A stretch of DNA of 64,000 bases, from NCBI RefSeq assembly GCF_003007685.1, contig NZ_PXNN01000011.1, forward strand, positions 434,001-498,000. The letters run 5' to 3'. This DNA is from Marinobacter halophilus. GTDB taxonomy: Bacteria; Pseudomonadota; Gammaproteobacteria; Pseudomonadales; Oleiphilaceae. The notes beneath the pieces were generated by a model that made no database searches, had not been told where the DNA came from, and saw only the letters and a list, made by a program, of their open reading frames with translations. Of the stretch, positions 53,595 through 62,814 are shown piece after piece. Every line of letters starts with the position of its first letter. The stretch's first letter is position 1. The position numbers and the translations under genes were made by a program.

Positions 53595-55271
53595 TCAGTT
53601 TGCGGTCAGCTCGATCACATCGATCCCGTACAGCGTGGTGGTGCCACTGACTTCATTTCCCACGGCCAACATCGGCTCGCCGTTGGGGCTATCTTCAGCA
53701 GCAATAAAGGCCAGCCCTTCCGGCCCGAGATCTCCGGCCATACCGGCTTCTAGCTCATCCTGGGTGGCGGAGAAATTCCGATTGTTCAGATACTGAACAA
53801 ACACCGCGTTCTGCGGATTGGTAACGTTATACACCATGATACCGCCCACCCGTTCGAGACCAATGAAGGCAAACGTCTGCCCGTTGATTTCACCGGTCAC
53901 CACCCCTTCCGGCTCGGGCCCCTTGTCATCGGAGCGGTTGTCAAAAGAATTTTCGTCGTTATTGCCGTTGAAGTTGGCGGGGATCATGCGGGCTGTAATC
54001 CGCTCGAACTCGCTGCCACTGTCGAACAACAGCGCACCGTCCTCGGACCAAATGGAGAAAGACCTGGCACCGTAGGAATAGAGTTCGCTGTACTCGCAAT
54101 CCACTTCCACGTTGGTGGCAGGATTCGAGGGGTCACAGCCATTGCTGACCCCCAAGGTGGAGGTGACTTTCAATCTGCCCAGGTTCTCATCGTTGCCAAT
54201 GCCCTCCGGAAAAGCACCGGGGGCCAGTTTCAGGTCCTTGACCCGGAATTCTTCGCTAAAACCGCCGTAATCCCTGGCGTCGCCCTCATTGGCGGTAATG
54301 TAATAGGTTTTGCCATTAAAGCCGTAGCTGGTAATCGCGTCAGGTTGGTACATTCCTTTCACCGGCCAGTTGCGGATATTAATACGGCCGTCGTTGTCGA
54401 TTTCGTTCAAGTCGCGGTTGCTGGCGTCGAGTTCATTGCCAAGGATGCTGTGATCCTTGAAGCCTAAGGGCAGAATGCGAGCAATCACGCCCGCTTCGAT
54501 ATCCAGTACCGCCACAGCGTTATTCTCCTGCAGCGCAACCCACGCTTTGGTGTTGTCTATGGACACCGCAATGTATTCGGGCTCAAAGTCTTGTGCCGCG
54601 CTGGCACCCGGCCCGAAGATTCGCACCCCAGCGGCCCGCAGCTCGTCCTCCTGACCGTTAAATGCTCTGAAATCCGCGGTGGTAACCGTCGCACCAGCTA
54701 CCCCGGCAGACAAGTCAATAATGCTAACCGAGCCCTCGGGATCAACGGTGTAGTCGTCGCTGGGCTCGCCTTCGTTGGCCACAAGCACTTTCCGACCATC
54801 CCGGGTAAACGTCACCATGTCAGGCAATGCCCCAACTTCAACCTCACCCACTTTGCCCAGGTCACCGGTGTTGTAGAACACAACCTTGCCATTATCCTGC
54901 TTAACCTCTGCTTCAATGGCGACAGCGACCAGATTCCCGTACACCGCTACTCCGTTGGCTGTCGCACCTTCCTTTGTAGCGTCGATGGTCGCCATTTTTA
55001 CAGGCTGCGTTGGATCCTGAATATCCAGCACGTCGACGCTAGCATCCTTGGCATTGATCACGAAAAGACGCTGATTAGCCGGATCGTGCGCGACGATTTC
55101 CGCAGCGCTCTGATCAAAAATGCCACTGGCGTAGGTTCCGAGCACGTTGAGTTCTATGGTGGTCTGACTGGTGCCGGCGACGCCATTGTCACCATCGTCC
55201 CCATCACAAGCAGTCAAGCCCAGTGTAGAAGCCAAGATGGCAGCGGTAACGAGAGATTTGCGAAGTTCCAT
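53595..55271 (-). CDS. Choice-of-anchor I family lipoprotein
   Basis: 558 residues. Lipobox LTAC at about residue 22. A beta-propeller-like repeat region follows (DPANQRLFVINAKDASVDVLDI, VTFTRDGRKVLVANEGEPSDDY, WVALQENNAVAVLDIEAG, ITANEGDARDYGGFSEEF). Homologues are often labelled alkaline-phosphatase-like in databases, but the catalytic role is not shown. ATG 55271 has GAGG five bases upstream. Confidence 0.82.
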   Translation of the reverse strand: MELRKSLVTAAILASTLGLTACDGDDGDNGVAGTSQTTIELNVLGTYASGIFDQSAAEIVAHDPANQRLFVINAKDASVDVLDIQDPTQPVKMATIDATKEGATANGVAVYGNLVAVAIEAEVKQDNGKVVFYNTGDLGKVGEVEVGALPDMVTFTRDGRKVLVANEGEPSDDYTVDPEGSVSIIDLSAGVAGATVTTADFRAFNGQEDELRAAGVRIFGPGASAAQDFEPEYIAVSIDNTKAWVALQENNAVAVLDIEAGVIARILPLGFKDHSILGNELDASNRDLNEIDNDGRINIRNWPVKGMYQPDAITSYGFNGKTYYITANEGDARDYGGFSEEFRVKDLKLAPGAFPEGIGNDENLGRLKVTSTLGVSNGCDPSNPATNVEVDCEYSELYSYGARSFSIWSEDGALLFDSGSEFERITARMIPANFNGNNDENSFDNRSDDKGPEPEGVVTGEINGQTFAFIGLERVGGIMVYNVTNPQNAVFVQYLNNRNFSATQDELEAGMAGDLGPEGLAFIAAEDSPNGEPMLAVGNEVSGTTTLYGIDVIELTAN

Positions 55272-55390
55272 GGTTGCCTCATGTTTCCCTGTAGGTATTT
55301 GTCCATTACACCTTAGGGAGGCGATATGACACCTCAGAGACATTTACGCGAAAGTTTCACGAAGCAAATAATGCAAACACGGTACGCACA

Positions 55391-55412
55391 AAAAAGCGGC
55401 CCGCAGGCCGCC
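55391..55412 (-). terminator. Terminator of dps
   Basis: GCGGCC-CGCA-GGCCGC stem; on the minus strand it is followed by TTTTTT. Confidence 0.85.
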
Positions 55413-55441
55413 TATCTTAAAACACAATTATTAGGCAGGTG

Positions 55442-55915
55442 TTACTGTCCCAGATAGCTCCGGTACATCCACACGGTTTTTTCCTGCTGCGCGATGTAGT
55501 CGCTCATCAAAGCCGCGGTACCTTCGTCATCGGCTTCGCCGGCCAGGCTCAGCAGGTCACGCTGCTTGGCAATCAGTTTGCCAAAGCTTTCCACGATGTT
55601 GCTCACTGCGTCCTTGCCGTCGGCAACGTCTTTACGCTCTGGCACGTCGGACGTCTCGATGTAAGTACTGTATGCGTGAGAAGGACGATGGCCCAGCGTC
55701 AAAACCCGCTCGGCGATCTCGTCGATCTTTAGTAGCAAGTCGTCATACAGCTCTTCGAATTTGGCGTGCAGCTCGAAAAAATTATCACCTTTGATGTTCC
55801 AGTGGTAACCGCGCACGTTCATGTAAAAGATCTGGTAGTTAGCCAACAATCCATTCAAAGAGTCGGCAAGATTTTGTGTCTTGTCTGTATCGAGACCTAT
55901 GAAATTCTTACCCAT
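55442..55915 (-). CDS. dps: Dps-family ferritin-like DNA protection protein
   Basis: 157 residues. The ferroxidase motif is present as YHWNIKGDNFFELHAKFEELYDDL. Dps dodecamers oxidise Fe(II) and protect DNA in stationary phase or peroxide stress. AGGAGG lies six bases upstream of ATG 55915, an unusually strong ribosome site. The N-terminus is short, without the Lys-rich DNA-binding tail of E. coli Dps. Confidence 0.95.
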   Translation of the reverse strand: MGKNFIGLDTDKTQNLADSLNGLLANYQIFYMNVRGYHWNIKGDNFFELHAKFEELYDDLLLKIDEIAERVLTLGHRPSHAYSTYIETSDVPERKDVADGKDAVSNIVESFGKLIAKQRDLLSLAGEADDEGTAALMSDYIAQQEKTVWMYRSYLGQ

Positions 55916-56144
55916 ATTGAACCTCCTGATTCGCGTTAGGGTTTTTGCTTTCGATAACACCACTCTAAAACCTTGAATGGCGTGACTGAAGTAATGATCT
56001 TTAATTCATGCAATAGCAAAAGATTATATGGGGAAATAAAACTCTATAGAGCTCAGCTATCATCAAGAATTGCACAATCTATTTGGAAATAATTCTCGTT
56101 TGCTCTTAAATGAAGATATACACCTGACCCATGCGGAGTTGATC

Positions 56145-56420
56145 ATGAGCGCACTTAAAGACTTTGTTCACAATCACGGCGCAAAAGGTGACCAGTCATT
56201 GATGAAAACGATCACCTTTGCCATCACCCACTTTATCGTGGCGTTCTCAGTGGCCTACCTGCTGACCGGCGACATTCTGATTGGCAGTCTGATTGCCATG
56301 GTGGAACCTGCCATCAATACCGTTGCCTACTTTTTCCATGAAAAGATATGGGCACGGCACCAGCAAAATACAACCGCTGAAGCCGTGAGCCTACGGCAAA
56401 ACACGGCACCGGGCTGCTGA
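56145..56420 (+). CDS. DUF2061 small membrane protein
   Basis: 91 residues, two hydrophobic helices (ITFAITHFIVAFSVAYLLTG; ILIGSLIAMVEPAINTVAYFFHEKIW). The EPxxNTVAYFFHEKIW end is the DUF2061 signature. Function unknown. GCGGAG precedes ATG 56145. Confidence 0.82.
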   Translation: MSALKDFVHNHGAKGDQSLMKTITFAITHFIVAFSVAYLLTGDILIGSLIAMVEPAINTVAYFFHEKIWARHQQNTTAEAVSLRQNTAPGC

Positions 56421-56457
56421 TTCAGATCAAGCCCGAAGCGCATGGTGGCGCGCCAGG

Positions 56458-57897
56458 TCAGACCCCTGGTCCGCAATCCATGCAGCCTTCAGCAGGCTGA
56501 GGGCCGATATTGAGGTTGCGGTTAAGATCCTTCAATGCTGTTCGCAAACCTTCCTCAATGACCGGGTGATAGAACGGCATTTCCAGCATTTTACTAACCG
56601 TCAGTCGCTGTTGTACTGACCACGCCAACAGATGAGCAATGTGCTCTGCCGCCGGACCGAACATTTCCGCGCCCATGAACAGGCCGCTGCCGTGCTCACC
56701 ATAAACCCTCAGCAGGCCCCGGTCTTTGTTGATGACCTTGCTGCGACCCTGATCTTCGAAACTCACCTCACCAACAGCAAAACGACCCTGACATTTTGCA
56801 TCAACCTGATCGATGGTCAGCCCCACCGAGGCGATCTGCGGCTCGCAAAATACCACCGCCAGCGGCGTTTTGCGCAGTCCGACCTTGACCTCGGGCCAGG
56901 CGGCCGCATTATCGCCGGCAATCCGGCCTTCATCAGCCGCCTCATGCAGCAGCGGCCGATGGTTGTTTACATCACCGGCGATAAAGATGTGGCTGTCGCC
57001 GCAACGCAGAGTATAGGCATCAAAGTCAGGCATACCCCGGTCATCCAGCTCGATACCGGCATTCTGGATGTCCAGGTTATCCACGTTGGGCCGTCGGCCA
57101 GTGGCCGCAAGCAGGTAATCGAAGGTTTCCTGATGTTCTTTGCCATTCTCCTGCCAGGTAACCTTAACGCCCTGCTCCGTGCGCTCCACTTTTTTGGTGT
57201 CGGCTTTCGGGCTCAGCGCAAACTCTTTCCCGAAAATCTTCAGGGCATAGTCCCTGATCTTTTCATCCCGCAGGCTGCCAATCCCACCACCGATGCCGAA
57301 CAAGCGCACACGCACTCCCAGCCGGCTCAATGCCTGACCCAATTCCAACCCAATCACACCGGGACCAAACACCGCGACGGATCCTGGCAAGTCCTGCCAG
57401 TCAAACACGTCATCATTGACGATCAGGCGGTCTTTGGCTTCTTTCAACATGCCCGGAATATTGGCCCGCGATCCGGTAGCAATAATAATGCGCCCGGCTT
57501 GAACCTCGGTGTGGCCACCCACGTCTAACCGGTGACCGTCGACAAACCGGGCATGCCCCATCAGCCGGTGTGCTTCCGGCAAGGACTCCATGGAATGAAC
57601 CACCGGCGCCACAAACCGGTCACGCTCGACACGAACGCGCTCCATCACCCGCCGGCCATCTACTCGCACCTCGCCGGCCAGCACGCCAAAGTGCTCAGCC
57701 GTTGCCACATCGTGAGCCCGCTCAGCGGCGGCTATCAGCAGTTTGCTGGGCATGCACCCGACTCTTGCGCAGGTCGTGCCATACTGCTCGCCCTCGATCA
57801 GCACCACTCGGTCGGTCACCTTGCGCACCCGCTGATAGGCGACCATGCCGGCCGTGCCAGCCCCGATAATGGCTACATCCACGTCACGCTTGTCCAT
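56458..57897 (-). CDS. Dihydrolipoamide dehydrogenase-like disulfide oxidoreductase
   Basis: About 479 residues. FAD site VAIIGAGTAGMVAYQ, redox pair in CARVGC (C-x4-C), NAD motif VAVFGPGVIGLELGQALSRLG, FIAGDVNNHRPLLHEAADEG and the C-terminal dimer His-Glu motif FYHPVIEEGL. It is not next to 2-oxo acid dehydrogenase genes, so it is probably not a complex component; a mercuric-reductase-like or thiol reductase role is possible. GGGAGG lies just before the tandem ATGs at 57900/57897. Confidence 0.85.
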   Translation of the reverse strand: MDKRDVDVAIIGAGTAGMVAYQRVRKVTDRVVLIEGEQYGTTCARVGCMPSKLLIAAAERAHDVATAEHFGVLAGEVRVDGRRVMERVRVERDRFVAPVVHSMESLPEAHRLMGHARFVDGHRLDVGGHTEVQAGRIIIATGSRANIPGMLKEAKDRLIVNDDVFDWQDLPGSVAVFGPGVIGLELGQALSRLGVRVRLFGIGGGIGSLRDEKIRDYALKIFGKEFALSPKADTKKVERTEQGVKVTWQENGKEHQETFDYLLAATGRRPNVDNLDIQNAGIELDDRGMPDFDAYTLRCGDSHIFIAGDVNNHRPLLHEAADEGRIAGDNAAAWPEVKVGLRKTPLAVVFCEPQIASVGLTIDQVDAKCQGRFAVGEVSFEDQGRSKVINKDRGLLRVYGEHGSGLFMGAEMFGPAAEHIAHLLAWSVQQRLTVSKMLEMPFYHPVIEEGLRTALKDLNRNLNIGPQPAEGCMDCGPGV

Positions 57898-58061
57898 CAT
57901 GCCTCCCGGCGATCAAAAAACTCGAAAATTCGGTCAGTTAAACCACAAGTATAGAAACCTTACCGGTGCCTGACAGGTGAAACCGAGAAAAAATCCGCTT
58001 ATGCTTGCGGGTTACGATTACGCCCCCTTGGCAAGCTGTTCACGTTTACCGGAGATTTCAG

Positions 58062-58736
58062 GTGCACAATAATTACTGGCTGGAATTCCTGACCGTTGCC
58101 CTGGTCCACCTGCTGGCCGTTGCCAGCCCCGGGCCGGACTTTGCGATCATGCTCAGACAGGCCCTGACACAATCACGTCGCAATGCACTGCTAAGCGCCA
58201 GCGGTATTGGCTTGGGCATTCTTCTGCACGTGGGTTATTCGCTGCTGGGCATTGGCCTGATCATCCAGCAGTCAATCATGCTGTTTACAACACTGAAAGT
58301 GATCGGGGCGCTGTACCTGCTGTGGATTGCCTGGCATTGCCTTCGGGCAAAACCGGGCAGCGTTCACGTAGACGCTAATAACGGCAAGATCCAGACCGGT
58401 TGGGGCGCCTTTCGGCTCGGGTTTCTGACCAACGCTCTTAACCCCAAAGCCACGCTGTTTTTCGTGTCGCTGTTTTCGGTGGTGATCAATCCCGGCACGC
58501 CAATACTGCTGCAAGCCGGCTATGGTCTCTATATGGCCGTTGCCACCGGGCTCTGGTTCGCCCTGGTAGCGGTATTCTTCACTCAACCCCGTGTCCGCCG
58601 GGGCTTTTACCGGTTCGGACACTGGCTGGACAGGCTGATGGGCGGAATCCTGGTGCTGTTGGCCGGGCAACTACTGCTGTCTACAGTGAGCGGATCAGAG
58701 CCTCTGTCTGATCCCACGCCAGGCACGGATCGGTGA
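58062..58736 (+). CDS. LysE/RhtB-family amino-acid exporter
   Basis: 224 residues, about six TM segments, with the N-terminal signature VASPGPDFAIMLRQALTQSRR and FLTNALNPKATLFFVSLF. GTG 58062 is chosen: GGAG lies seven bases upstream. The last 56 bp overlap the convergent DAHP synthase gene. Confidence 0.88.
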   Translation: MHNNYWLEFLTVALVHLLAVASPGPDFAIMLRQALTQSRRNALLSASGIGLGILLHVGYSLLGIGLIIQQSIMLFTTLKVIGALYLLWIAWHCLRAKPGSVHVDANNGKIQTGWGAFRLGFLTNALNPKATLFFVSLFSVVINPGTPILLQAGYGLYMAVATGLWFALVAVFFTQPRVRRGFYRFGHWLDRLMGGILVLLAGQLLLSTVSGSEPLSDPTPGTDR

Positions 58737-59733
58737 TCGAACAGCCGTAGATCAGATTGTCGCCGTCATCCTGACGACCGGGGGCCAGAAAGCTCTCCAA
58801 CATCAACCCTTTGATGTGAGTGTTCCCTGCACGTTTTTGGGCGACAACCTCACGGGCAATGGCCAGCTGTCGCTCCGCCTGTTTGCAGGCATTATCATGG
58901 CTGCAATCGACCATCACGGCCGTCGACACGCCAGCTTTCTGCAGTTCCTTCACGGCCTTGGCAATACTCACGGCATCGTAATTGGTGACACCCCGGCCAC
59001 CGCGCAGCACCAGATGAGTGTCCGGATTGCCGGCGGTGGTAATCATCACCGGAGCGCCAGCGTGGGAAATGCCCAGATGGTGGTGCGGATACGAAGCAGA
59101 CTGCATGGCATGGGTGGCCACCGCAACGCCACCATCGGTCCCGTTCTTGAAACCGGTCGGCATCGGCAAACCGCTGACCATTTCCCGATGAATCTGGGAT
59201 TCGGTGGTGCGGGCACCGATTGCTGTCCAGCTCACCAGGTCACCCAGGTAGTCCATCATGAACGGGCTCAGGGCTTCGGTTGCCAGTGGCAAGCCTAGTT
59301 CTGACAACTCTAACAACAGCTTGCGGGACCGCTCAAGACCCTGCTTCAGATCACCCTGGCCGGTGCGCTCCGGATCGTACAGCAGGCCTTTCCAGCCAAC
59401 GGTAGTGCGCGGCTTTTCCAGGTAGGCCCGCATCACAATCAGGAACTGGTCACTGACGTCATCTGCCAGCGCCTTGAGCCTGGTGCCGTACTCCAGCGCC
59501 GCGTGTTCATCGTGCAAGGAACAGGGCCCCATCACAATCAGGATGCGCGGGTCCTGACCGTGGAGCACGCCCCGGATCTGGTCCCGGTAGCCGGCAATGG
59601 CCCGGGTCAGCACCTCACCAGCAGGGAACTGCTGGCGTAATTCGGCAGCCGTTGGCAACGTGGCTTCTTGTCGTTGCTGGCAGGCATGCGATGCGTTCGC
59701 ATTCAGAGTCTCAGATTTCAGAGGCATGTTCAT
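58681..59733 (-). CDS. aroF: 3-deoxy-7-phosphoheptulonate synthase (AroFGH type)
   Basis: 350 residues, class I DAHP synthase: first step of aromatic amino acid synthesis. VMGPCSLHDEHAALEYGTRLKAL, MRAYLEKPRTTVGWKGL, GARTTESQIHREM and CSHDNACKQ metal/PEP residues are present. The feedback amino acid cannot be assigned reliably, so the symbol is provisional. AGGAACACTGAC precedes ATG 59733. Upstream lies a leader peptide with two hairpins, suggesting attenuation. Confidence 0.92.
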   Translation of the reverse strand: MNMPLKSETLNANASHACQQRQEATLPTAAELRQQFPAGEVLTRAIAGYRDQIRGVLHGQDPRILIVMGPCSLHDEHAALEYGTRLKALADDVSDQFLIVMRAYLEKPRTTVGWKGLLYDPERTGQGDLKQGLERSRKLLLELSELGLPLATEALSPFMMDYLGDLVSWTAIGARTTESQIHREMVSGLPMPTGFKNGTDGGVAVATHAMQSASYPHHHLGISHAGAPVMITTAGNPDTHLVLRGGRGVTNYDAVSIAKAVKELQKAGVSTAVMVDCSHDNACKQAERQLAIAREVVAQKRAGNTHIKGLMLESFLAPGRQDDGDNLIYGCSITDPCLAWDQTEALIRSL

Positions 59734-59765
59734 GTCAGTGTTCCTGTGTTCCCTGTGTCAGAATC

Positions 59766-59805
59766 AAAAAAAGCCCCGGCTGGGCTACCAGTCGGGGCTT
59801 TTTTT
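59766..59805 (-). terminator. Attenuator terminator in the DAHP synthase leader
   Basis: A7-GCCCCG ... CGGGGC-T7, with an inner CTGG/CCAG pair, 33 bp upstream of the DAHP synthase start. A strong terminator placed before, not after, the gene it precedes; the opposite strand has no gene to terminate here. Confidence 0.75.
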
Positions 59806-59815
59806 GAAGTCCGGT

Positions 59816-59843
59816 GGCAGCCTGGGTTGGTTGCCGGGCTGCC
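59816..59843 (-). promoter_or_regulatory. Leader hairpin upstream of the attenuator
   Basis: GGCAGCC/GGCTGCC with a 14-nt loop on the minus-strand RNA. The 3' arm GGCUGCC can instead pair with GGUAGCC in the terminator (one G-U), and the 5' arm AGCCCGGC can pair with the terminator 3' arm GCCGGGGCU with one bulge. Confidence 0.5.
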
Positions 59844-59850
59844 TTCCTCG

Positions 59851-59910
59851 CTATGTTCGGTCGATGAAGATCTTACGGGCGGCCCGGGCTGTGGCTAAAA
59901 TAAAAGCCAT
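59851..59910 (-). CDS. Leader peptide candidate (19 residues)
   Basis: ATG at 59910 to TAG at 59851 encodes MAFILATARAARKIFIDRT. Phe codons at positions 3 and 15, Ile at 4, 14 and 16. The ribosome site (GGTGG) is weak. Its stop lies 7 nt before the first hairpin, as in amino-acid operon leaders. It lacks a run of one amino acid, so the stalling signal is unclear. Confidence 0.5.
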   Translation of the reverse strand: MAFILATARAARKIFIDRT

Positions 59911-60101
59911 AACCAAACCACCAAAAATACACCGCAGAAGCCGCCGCCTTCCGTTTTTCACCGAAAGCTTTCAGAACATTCAATTGACAGGCTGTGTGTA
60001 TGGTCTTCATGCTTTTCACTATAACCCCGTGGTTTTCAGATTGGCAACCCGCAATCCGGATTATTTTGGCGGGTTCACTTTACACGGCTCCGGAGGCCCA
60101 G

Positions 60102-60890
60102 ATGACGATACGCCCAGCGCACTCGTGGATGACTGTTCTGTTCACCCTGGTGTTAGCACTGTGTTCGACACTGGTTGCTGCTCAGACAGAATCCCGGGTC
60201 TACCCGCTCAGTAACCGCACTTCTGCCGATATCGCCAGCCAGATCAAGGCGCTGTATCAACAGGCCCAGGTGTCCGTGGTTGCTCGCGGCCAACAAATCG
60301 TGGTCCGTGGCCAGACCGAGTTACTGGACGAGATCGGCATGCTGATTGAGTCGATTGATGTGCCGCCAGTGCAGATGCGCATTAGTGTACGCTATCGCCA
60401 GGATATTGGCGGTAAACAGTCCGGCGGTGGCGTGACGGCATCCGGCCATCGCGCCGGGGCCAGTATCGAGCGCCGCACCACCAGCACCAACTCGAATACT
60501 GAGCGACAACTGGTGGTTCAGGACGGCCAGTCCGCGCACATCACCTCCGGCAACGTGCGCACCCTGCCCTTCGCGATTCAGGGTGGTCGTAACCCGGCGG
60601 TAATTCTGGAGCGAGTGGAAACCCGCAGCGGCTTTGTGGTGACCCCGCAGGCAATATCCGATCAGGCGGTGGAGCTCAGCATTGTTTCCTTCGAAGCCGA
60701 CCGGGCCGCAGTGCCCGGTTACGAAACCGAGGCTCTGATGACCGTTCGCCGGGTCGAACCCGGGCAATGGGTGTCGCTAGGCGGCACCAGCACGTCCAGC
60801 AGCCACCGGCAGGATGGCATTACCTATCGGGTCACCGGTAACCGCTCTGAAAATCAGTCGGTCGATGTAAAAGTGGACATTCTGCCCTGA
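60102..60890 (+). CDS. Secretin-N-domain-like exported protein
   Basis: 262 residues. Signal peptide WMTVLFTLVLALCSTLVAAQ. Residues about 28-85 resemble a secretin N domain (VYPLSNRTSADIASQIKALY...VVRGQTELLDEIGMLIESID), followed by a beta-rich region and no secretin pore domain. GGAGG lies before ATG 60102. Possibly an orphan periplasmic relative of type II/IV secretins. The gap 59911-60101 upstream holds its promoter region and the start of the aro leader. Confidence 0.65.
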   Translation: MTIRPAHSWMTVLFTLVLALCSTLVAAQTESRVYPLSNRTSADIASQIKALYQQAQVSVVARGQQIVVRGQTELLDEIGMLIESIDVPPVQMRISVRYRQDIGGKQSGGGVTASGHRAGASIERRTTSTNSNTERQLVVQDGQSAHITSGNVRTLPFAIQGGRNPAVILERVETRSGFVVTPQAISDQAVELSIVSFEADRAAVPGYETEALMTVRRVEPGQWVSLGGTSTSSSHRQDGITYRVTGNRSENQSVDVKVDILP

Positions 60891-61391
60891 TCAGGCACGG
60901 CCTTTACCAAGCAGCAGTTCTCTGGCCTCGTTGAGTTTGGCGGCCAGGTAATCGTTCCCACCCCGGTCCGGGTGGACTTTCAGCATCAGCCGGCGATGGG
61001 CCGCGGTGATCTCCTCTCGACTGCAGCCAGGCTTCACTCCCAGAATGTCGCAGGCTTCCTGCCTGGTCATCCCGGTACGGGCGACGGCGTTCTCGCCCGC
61101 CTGCGACTGATCACCAGCGTCGGGGCCGCTGGAATCTCCCATGGCCCGGCGGATCATGGGAGCAAACTTCAGCAACGCCGGCAGTTTTCGCAGCAGCGGA
61201 ATCAGCGCAGCCACCGCCGCAGTCAGCACATGCACCCGGCCGGTCAACACCATGAACAGCAGCAGCGCGCCACCGATCACCAGTGCCATCTTACAGACCG
61301 CCGCTTTTTGACGCTCCGGCGACAGCGCACCCCATTTTTTCAGGATGACGAACACGGCGGCCGCCAGGGCCAGGCCAAGAATCAGCTGCAC
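60891..61391 (-). CDS. Membrane-anchored J-domain protein
   Basis: 166 residues: an N-terminal TM helix ([19 protein letters not shown]), a second hydrophobic region (about 35-70), and a C-terminal J domain with the HPD tripeptide in [25 protein letters not shown]. Would stimulate DnaK at the membrane; TIM14/DjlC-like layout. Abuts the convergent gene with no gap. Confidence 0.85.
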   Translation of the reverse strand: MQLILGLALAAAVFVILKKWGALSPERQKAAVCKMALVIGGALLLFMVLTGRVHVLTAAVAALIPLLRKLPALLKFAPMIRRAMGDSSGPDAGDQSQAGENAVARTGMTRQEACDILGVKPGCSREEITAAHRRLMLKVHPDRGGNDYLAAKLNEARELLLGKGRA

Positions 61392-61716
61392 TCCAACTCC
61401 TCATCGTTTTGATTCGTAAACTGAGAATAACAGGCCTGTGCTTTTTCTGAATAAGCATCTGCCCCCACAGCCAACTAAAGAAATCTGTACTGGCTGCAGC
61501 AGCGTAATCTTAACGCAGTAGTTATACTGTGTATTGGCGGCAATATAGTGACAAATCGCTGCTCCTTTTGTAGCATCCTATTCGTTATTGCTGAACGCGC
61601 ATTCTACCGACGAATGTCACTACGGTCGCCACTCTCTGATTCGCAAGGACAGCTATCAGTCTGCCCGTCAAGGCGACCATATCAGTATCAGGAAACCAAG
61701 CCCCAGGAACTCATCT
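61392..61716. other. 325-bp intergenic region before the RND operon
   Basis: Divergent promoter region. An AT-rich patch around 61520-61550 with an imperfect dyad (ACTGTGTATTG...CAATATAGT) could hold the efflux promoter. No TetR/MarR gene is adjacent and no clear operator is seen. Confidence 0.3.
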
Positions 61717-62814
61717 ATGCGCACTGCGTCCCGTTTTATCCTCGTCCTCATTTTTCTGGGTGTCGTTCTCGGCGGCATCTTTGGTTACAAGTTCTACGAA
61801 TTTGGCCAGATGCAGGAGCAATTCTCCCAGCCCCAGCCCCCGGCTATTATTTCGGTTACCGACGCCACCACTGAAAGCTGGCAGCCCAGTATCAAGGCGG
61901 TCGGCAGTGTTGAGGCTATCAACGGTATTGAAGTGGCAAACGAAGTGCCGGGGGTCATTGAAAGTATCAATTTTGAATCCGGCGATGCGGTGCAGAGCGG
62001 TGACATATTGATCCGTCTGGACGCCGCCATCGACGAAGCCGCCTTGCGCACCCGGCGCGCGGAAGCACAACTGGCCGAGCAGGAATTCAAACGGGTGTCC
62101 GACCTGCTGCCAAGGCGTGCGGTGTCGCAATCCCAGTACGACGAGTCCAAGGCCAATTTTGATGCCGCCCAGGCCCGCGTAAACGAAGCCGAAGCCCAAC
62201 TCAACAAGAAGGTGATCCGCGCGCCGTTTGACGGCAACCTGGGCATCCGCATGGTGGACCAGGGCGAGTATATTGCCACCGGCACATCCATTGTAGAGAT
62301 CAACATGCTGCATCCGATCTACGTGGACTACACCCTGTCTGAAAAGTACCTGCCCAATGTTGAACGTGGCTTTCCGGTGGCCGTCACCGTCGCCGCCGTT
62401 CCGGATCAGCAGTTCGAAGGGAAAGTCAGCGCCATCAACACCTCGGTCAACCCGGAAACCCGGACCGTTCGCATGCGAGCCACACTGGACAACGAAGATG
62501 GCAAACTTCGCCCGGGTATGTTTGCCACAATTCTGACCGGCCAACCCACAAATAATGAAGTGGTTACCCTGCCCAGAACCGCTATTTCCTATAACACTTA
62601 CGGCAATTTTGTGTTTGTGGTGGAGGAAAACGACAAAGGTGAGCTGGTCGTCAGCCGGCGCAGCGTGACGACGGGCGAGGTTCGCAATGGACGAACAGCG
62701 GTATTGTCTGGCCTCGAGTCCGGTGAAACGGTAGTTGCCAAGGGTCTGCTGCGACTGCGTGCCGGCCAGCGGGTAGAGATTCAGGACAAGTCTGAGCAGG
62801 AGGCGTCTGAGTAA
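61717..62814 (+). CDS. RND efflux periplasmic adaptor subunit
   Basis: 365 residues. One N-terminal membrane helix (FILVLIFLGVVLGGIFGY), lipoyl half-motifs (GVIESINFESGDAVQSGDILIRLD; VIRAPFDGNLGIRMVDQGEYI), an alpha-hairpin between them (LRTRRAEAQLAEQEFKRV...) and beta-barrel/MP domains. MexH/VexG-like. AGGA precedes ATG 61717. One base overlap with the permease gene. Confidence 0.92.
   Translation: MRTASRFILVLIFLGVVLGGIFGYKFYEFGQMQEQFSQPQPPAIISVTDATTESWQPSIKAVGSVEAINGIEVANEVPGVIESINFESGDAVQSGDILIRLDAAIDEAALRTRRAEAQLAEQEFKRVSDLLPRRAVSQSQYDESKANFDAAQARVNEAEAQLNKKVIRAPFDGNLGIRMVDQGEYIATGTSIVEINMLHPIYVDYTLSEKYLPNVERGFPVAVTVAAVPDQQFEGKVSAINTSVNPETRTVRMRATLDNEDGKLRPGMFATILTGQPTNNEVVTLPRTAISYNTYGNFVFVVEENDKGELVVSRRSVTTGEVRNGRTAVLSGLESGETVVAKGLLRLRAGQRVEIQDKSEQEASE

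Noticed and set aside
59597..60214. Plus-strand frame across the DAHP synthase start
   Set aside because: It runs antisense to aroF and its leader and into the next promoter; no domain or ribosome site.
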